Positions 31,633-32,866 of a stretch of DNA of 32,866 nt are shown here, piece by piece. The translations under genes were made by a program, and so were the position numbers. Below the pieces are notes generated by a model, which searched no databases, was not told the origin of the DNA, and saw nothing but the letters and a program-made list of their open reading frames with translations. The stretch spans positions 1 to 32,866 of the forward strand of contig CAZOKP010000023.1 of the NCBI GenBank assembly GCA_964580435.1, written 5' to 3'. Numbering within the stretch: the first letter of the stretch is position 1; the number at the start of each line of letters is the position of its first letter. Origin of the DNA: CAZKEW01 sp964580435 (GTDB lineage: Bacteria; Acidobacteriota; Aminicenantia; Aminicenantales; UBA8522).

Positions 31633-32700
31633 TCAGAGCGTGGTTCCCTGGTCGGGGGCGCCGAGCACCGCCTTGAATATCTTTTCAAGCCGGCCGGCCA
31701 GCGCTTCCCAAGTGAATTCTCTGATCTTATCATGCCCGGCGCGGGCCAGCCGGGAACGCAGCTCCTCATCCAGAATCAATCGCTTGATCCCGCGGCCGAG
31801 GAAATAGGGGTTGGCACAAGGGACGATAAGGGCTGTCTGGCCATGGAAGGCAAAGTCCCCTGTTCCGCTCGGTGTACAGACGACAGGAAGCCCGCAGGCC
31901 ATGGCTTCGGCAGCTGTATTGGCCCATCCGGCGCGCCTCTCGGCGCTGACAAAGAGGTCGGCCTGAGAGAACAGCCAGGCCATCCGGCTCTGGGGAAGGT
32001 TGAGGTGAAATTCGTGAGGGACGGACGTTTTAATAAGGGATCGGGGATCGAGACGGTCCTCGCCCACAAGGCTGTCGAAAAAGATGAGCTCGAGGCGCGG
32101 AAACCTTCGATAAAGTTTCTCGACGGCCTTGATGACGTGTCTAACTCCCTTCCTCTTTTTGTAGATCCGGCCGTAACAAAGGATCCTAAAAGCGTTCTCG
32201 GCGGTCTTCGAAGGAGCGGGGGCCTTTTCAACAGGATAGAAGATTTCTGGGTTTATGCCCCCGGGAGCGCGAAAGCAATGAATCCCGTATTTTTTCTCGA
32301 GGCGACGGCAAATTCCCTCTGAATTCCCGAGAAAATGAAATGTCTTGCGGACGACTTCTTTTTCCTTCTTGTGACCTTTGAGAAGAAAATAAAAAAACTT
32401 GGCCTTGGCCCGAAGACGGTCAAAATAAGGAAGAATAGAATATTCGCTGGAGAGGCCGACATCAAAGTGATCATTTTCCACAGCTTCAAAAGGCCTGACG
32501 GTCCCGATAAACTCGAGCCATTGAGGCTTCTCTCCCGTGGGCGTGAAAAGGACAAAGGTGTGACCTTTTTTGGTCAGTTCGCTCCCGATTTCCAGGTAGC
32601 GGCGAACCCCGCCGAAAACCTCGACATGGGGAAGAAGCGCGGCAATCTTCATTTTCGACTGAACGTAGCACGAGTTCCCCTGCGCGTCAAGAGCAGCCAT
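31633..32700 (-). CDS. GT4-family glycosyltransferase
   Basis: This GT-B fold glycosyltransferase (355 residues) has the N-terminal acceptor domain with LLPHVEVFGGVRRYLEIGSEL. The C-terminal sugar-nucleotide domain contains FRILCYGRIYKKRKGVRHVI and the GT4 motif region NTAAEAMACGLPVVCTPSGTGD. It probably adds a sugar to a surface polysaccharide or lipid. ATG 32700 has GGAG seven bases upstream. However, family proteins usually begin at the second methionine (MKIAALL, 32652), which would remove 16 residues; both are possible. It heads the minus-strand run and is divergent from tRNA-Phe. Confidence 0.88.
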   Translation of the reverse strand: MAALDAQGNSCYVQSKMKIAALLPHVEVFGGVRRYLEIGSELTKKGHTFVLFTPTGEKPQWLEFIGTVRPFEAVENDHFDVGLSSEYSILPYFDRLRAKAKFFYFLLKGHKKEKEVVRKTFHFLGNSEGICRRLEKKYGIHCFRAPGGINPEIFYPVEKAPAPSKTAENAFRILCYGRIYKKRKGVRHVIKAVEKLYRRFPRLELIFFDSLVGEDRLDPRSLIKTSVPHEFHLNLPQSRMAWLFSQADLFVSAERRAGWANTAAEAMACGLPVVCTPSGTGDFAFHGQTALIVPCANPYFLGRGIKRLILDEELRSRLARAGHDKIREFTWEALAGRLEKIFKAVLGAPDQGTTL

Positions 32701-32746
32701 GACTTTACTCCAGAGTTATGAGATGAATAAGGCGTCGACTTCCTGG

Positions 32747-32775
32747 TTGACTTTCGGCAAGCGGAAAAATATACT
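32747..32775 (+). promoter_or_regulatory. sigma-70 promoter of tRNA-Phe
   Basis: TTGACT (32747-32752) and TATACT (32770-32775) are separated by exactly 17 bases, so each hexamer differs from consensus at one position. The expected start site near 32782 leaves a leader of about 33 bases before the tRNA. Confidence 0.7.
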
Positions 32776-32814
32776 AATGACCGCTTCGTGGAGTTGAGCT
32801 CCCGACTCATACAT

Positions 32815-32866
32815 GGCGAGGTAGCTCAGTCGGTAGAGCGAGGGACTGAAAATCCCTGCGTCGACG
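32815..32866 (+). tRNA. tRNA-Phe(GAA), 3' part beyond the window
   Basis: The 52 visible bases form the 7-base acceptor 5' arm (GGCGAGG), TA, the D arm GCTC-AGTCGGTA-GAGC, and the anticodon stem AGGGA/TCCCT around CTGAAAA. The anticodon is GAA, so phenylalanine. The variable loop and first T-stem bases follow, and the window ends there. Confidence 0.93.

Noticed and set aside
32791..32808. Small hairpin GAGTTG/CGACTC in the tRNA-Phe leader
   Set aside because: Six pairs including a wobble is within chance expectation, and the leader is removed by RNase P anyway.
1..32866. CRISPR arrays, insertion sequences, prophage or attachment sites
   Set aside because: No regularly spaced repeats, transposase, integrase or phage genes were seen; only a tRNA-Phe fragment is present at the right edge, and no attachment-site duplication of it was seen.

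Overview
The window looks like chromosomal backbone DNA from a Gram-negative, diderm bacterium of moderate GC content (a little above 50% by eye). The evidence for an outer membrane is a PilQ secretin with PilP, an MsbA-type lipid exporter, and several signal-peptide or lipobox proteins. Gene content and style would fit an Acidobacteriota/Aminicenantes-like lineage, but that placement is an impression and was not tested. I see no insertion sequence, prophage, CRISPR array or integrase.

Layout. (1) 159-2796, minus: an envelope-stress-like module of ECF sigma factor, zinc-type membrane anti-sigma factor, an exported TPR/HEAT protein and a small exported protein. The last two share the same C-terminal domain. 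A candidate ECF promoter lies at 2930-2905. (2) 3035-5603, minus: an RRM RNA-binding protein with a structured leader, and a NatA/NatB-type ABC exporter pair. (3) 5774-7486, plus: SppA, a membrane-anchored S49 protease. (4) 7515-12174, minus: phosphohexomutase, FtsB/DivIC-like protein and a UvrD helicase fused to an iron-sulfur PD-(D/E)XK nuclease. (5) 12453-14885, plus: a polytopic spermidine-synthase-like protein whose 3' end overlaps a convergent exported PCMT (14829-15563, minus). (6) 15878-22936, plus: coaD, then pilM-pilN-pilO-pilP-pilQ, then two lipoprotein genes. The second lipoprotein gene carries an in-frame TAG between two Ig-like halves. (7) 22969-32700, minus: a tight run of glycosyltransferase, YdcH-like protein, ASADH-like pseudoenzyme, MsbA-like exporter, yicC, gmk, coaBC, family-4 uracil-DNA glycosylase and priA. 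(8) A tRNA-Phe(GAA), plus strand, starts at 32815 and is cut by the window edge; it has a near-consensus promoter.

How the parts fit. PilM/N/O/P form the inner-membrane and periplasmic alignment complex that connects to the PilQ outer-membrane secretin of type IV pili. The two lipoproteins directly after pilQ may be accessory envelope proteins. coaD and coaBC both serve coenzyme A synthesis but sit in different operons. The gmk-coaBC-priA order is a familiar bacterial arrangement, here without rpoZ and with a uracil-DNA glycosylase inserted.

The observations most worth following are: the PriA homologue has lost its helicase motifs while keeping all eight zinc cysteines; the ASADH homologue has lost the catalytic cysteine and histidine; the TAG lies inside an otherwise open lipoprotein gene; the ECF module contains two effectors with a shared C-terminal domain; and the RRM gene has a long hairpin directly before its ribosome binding site.
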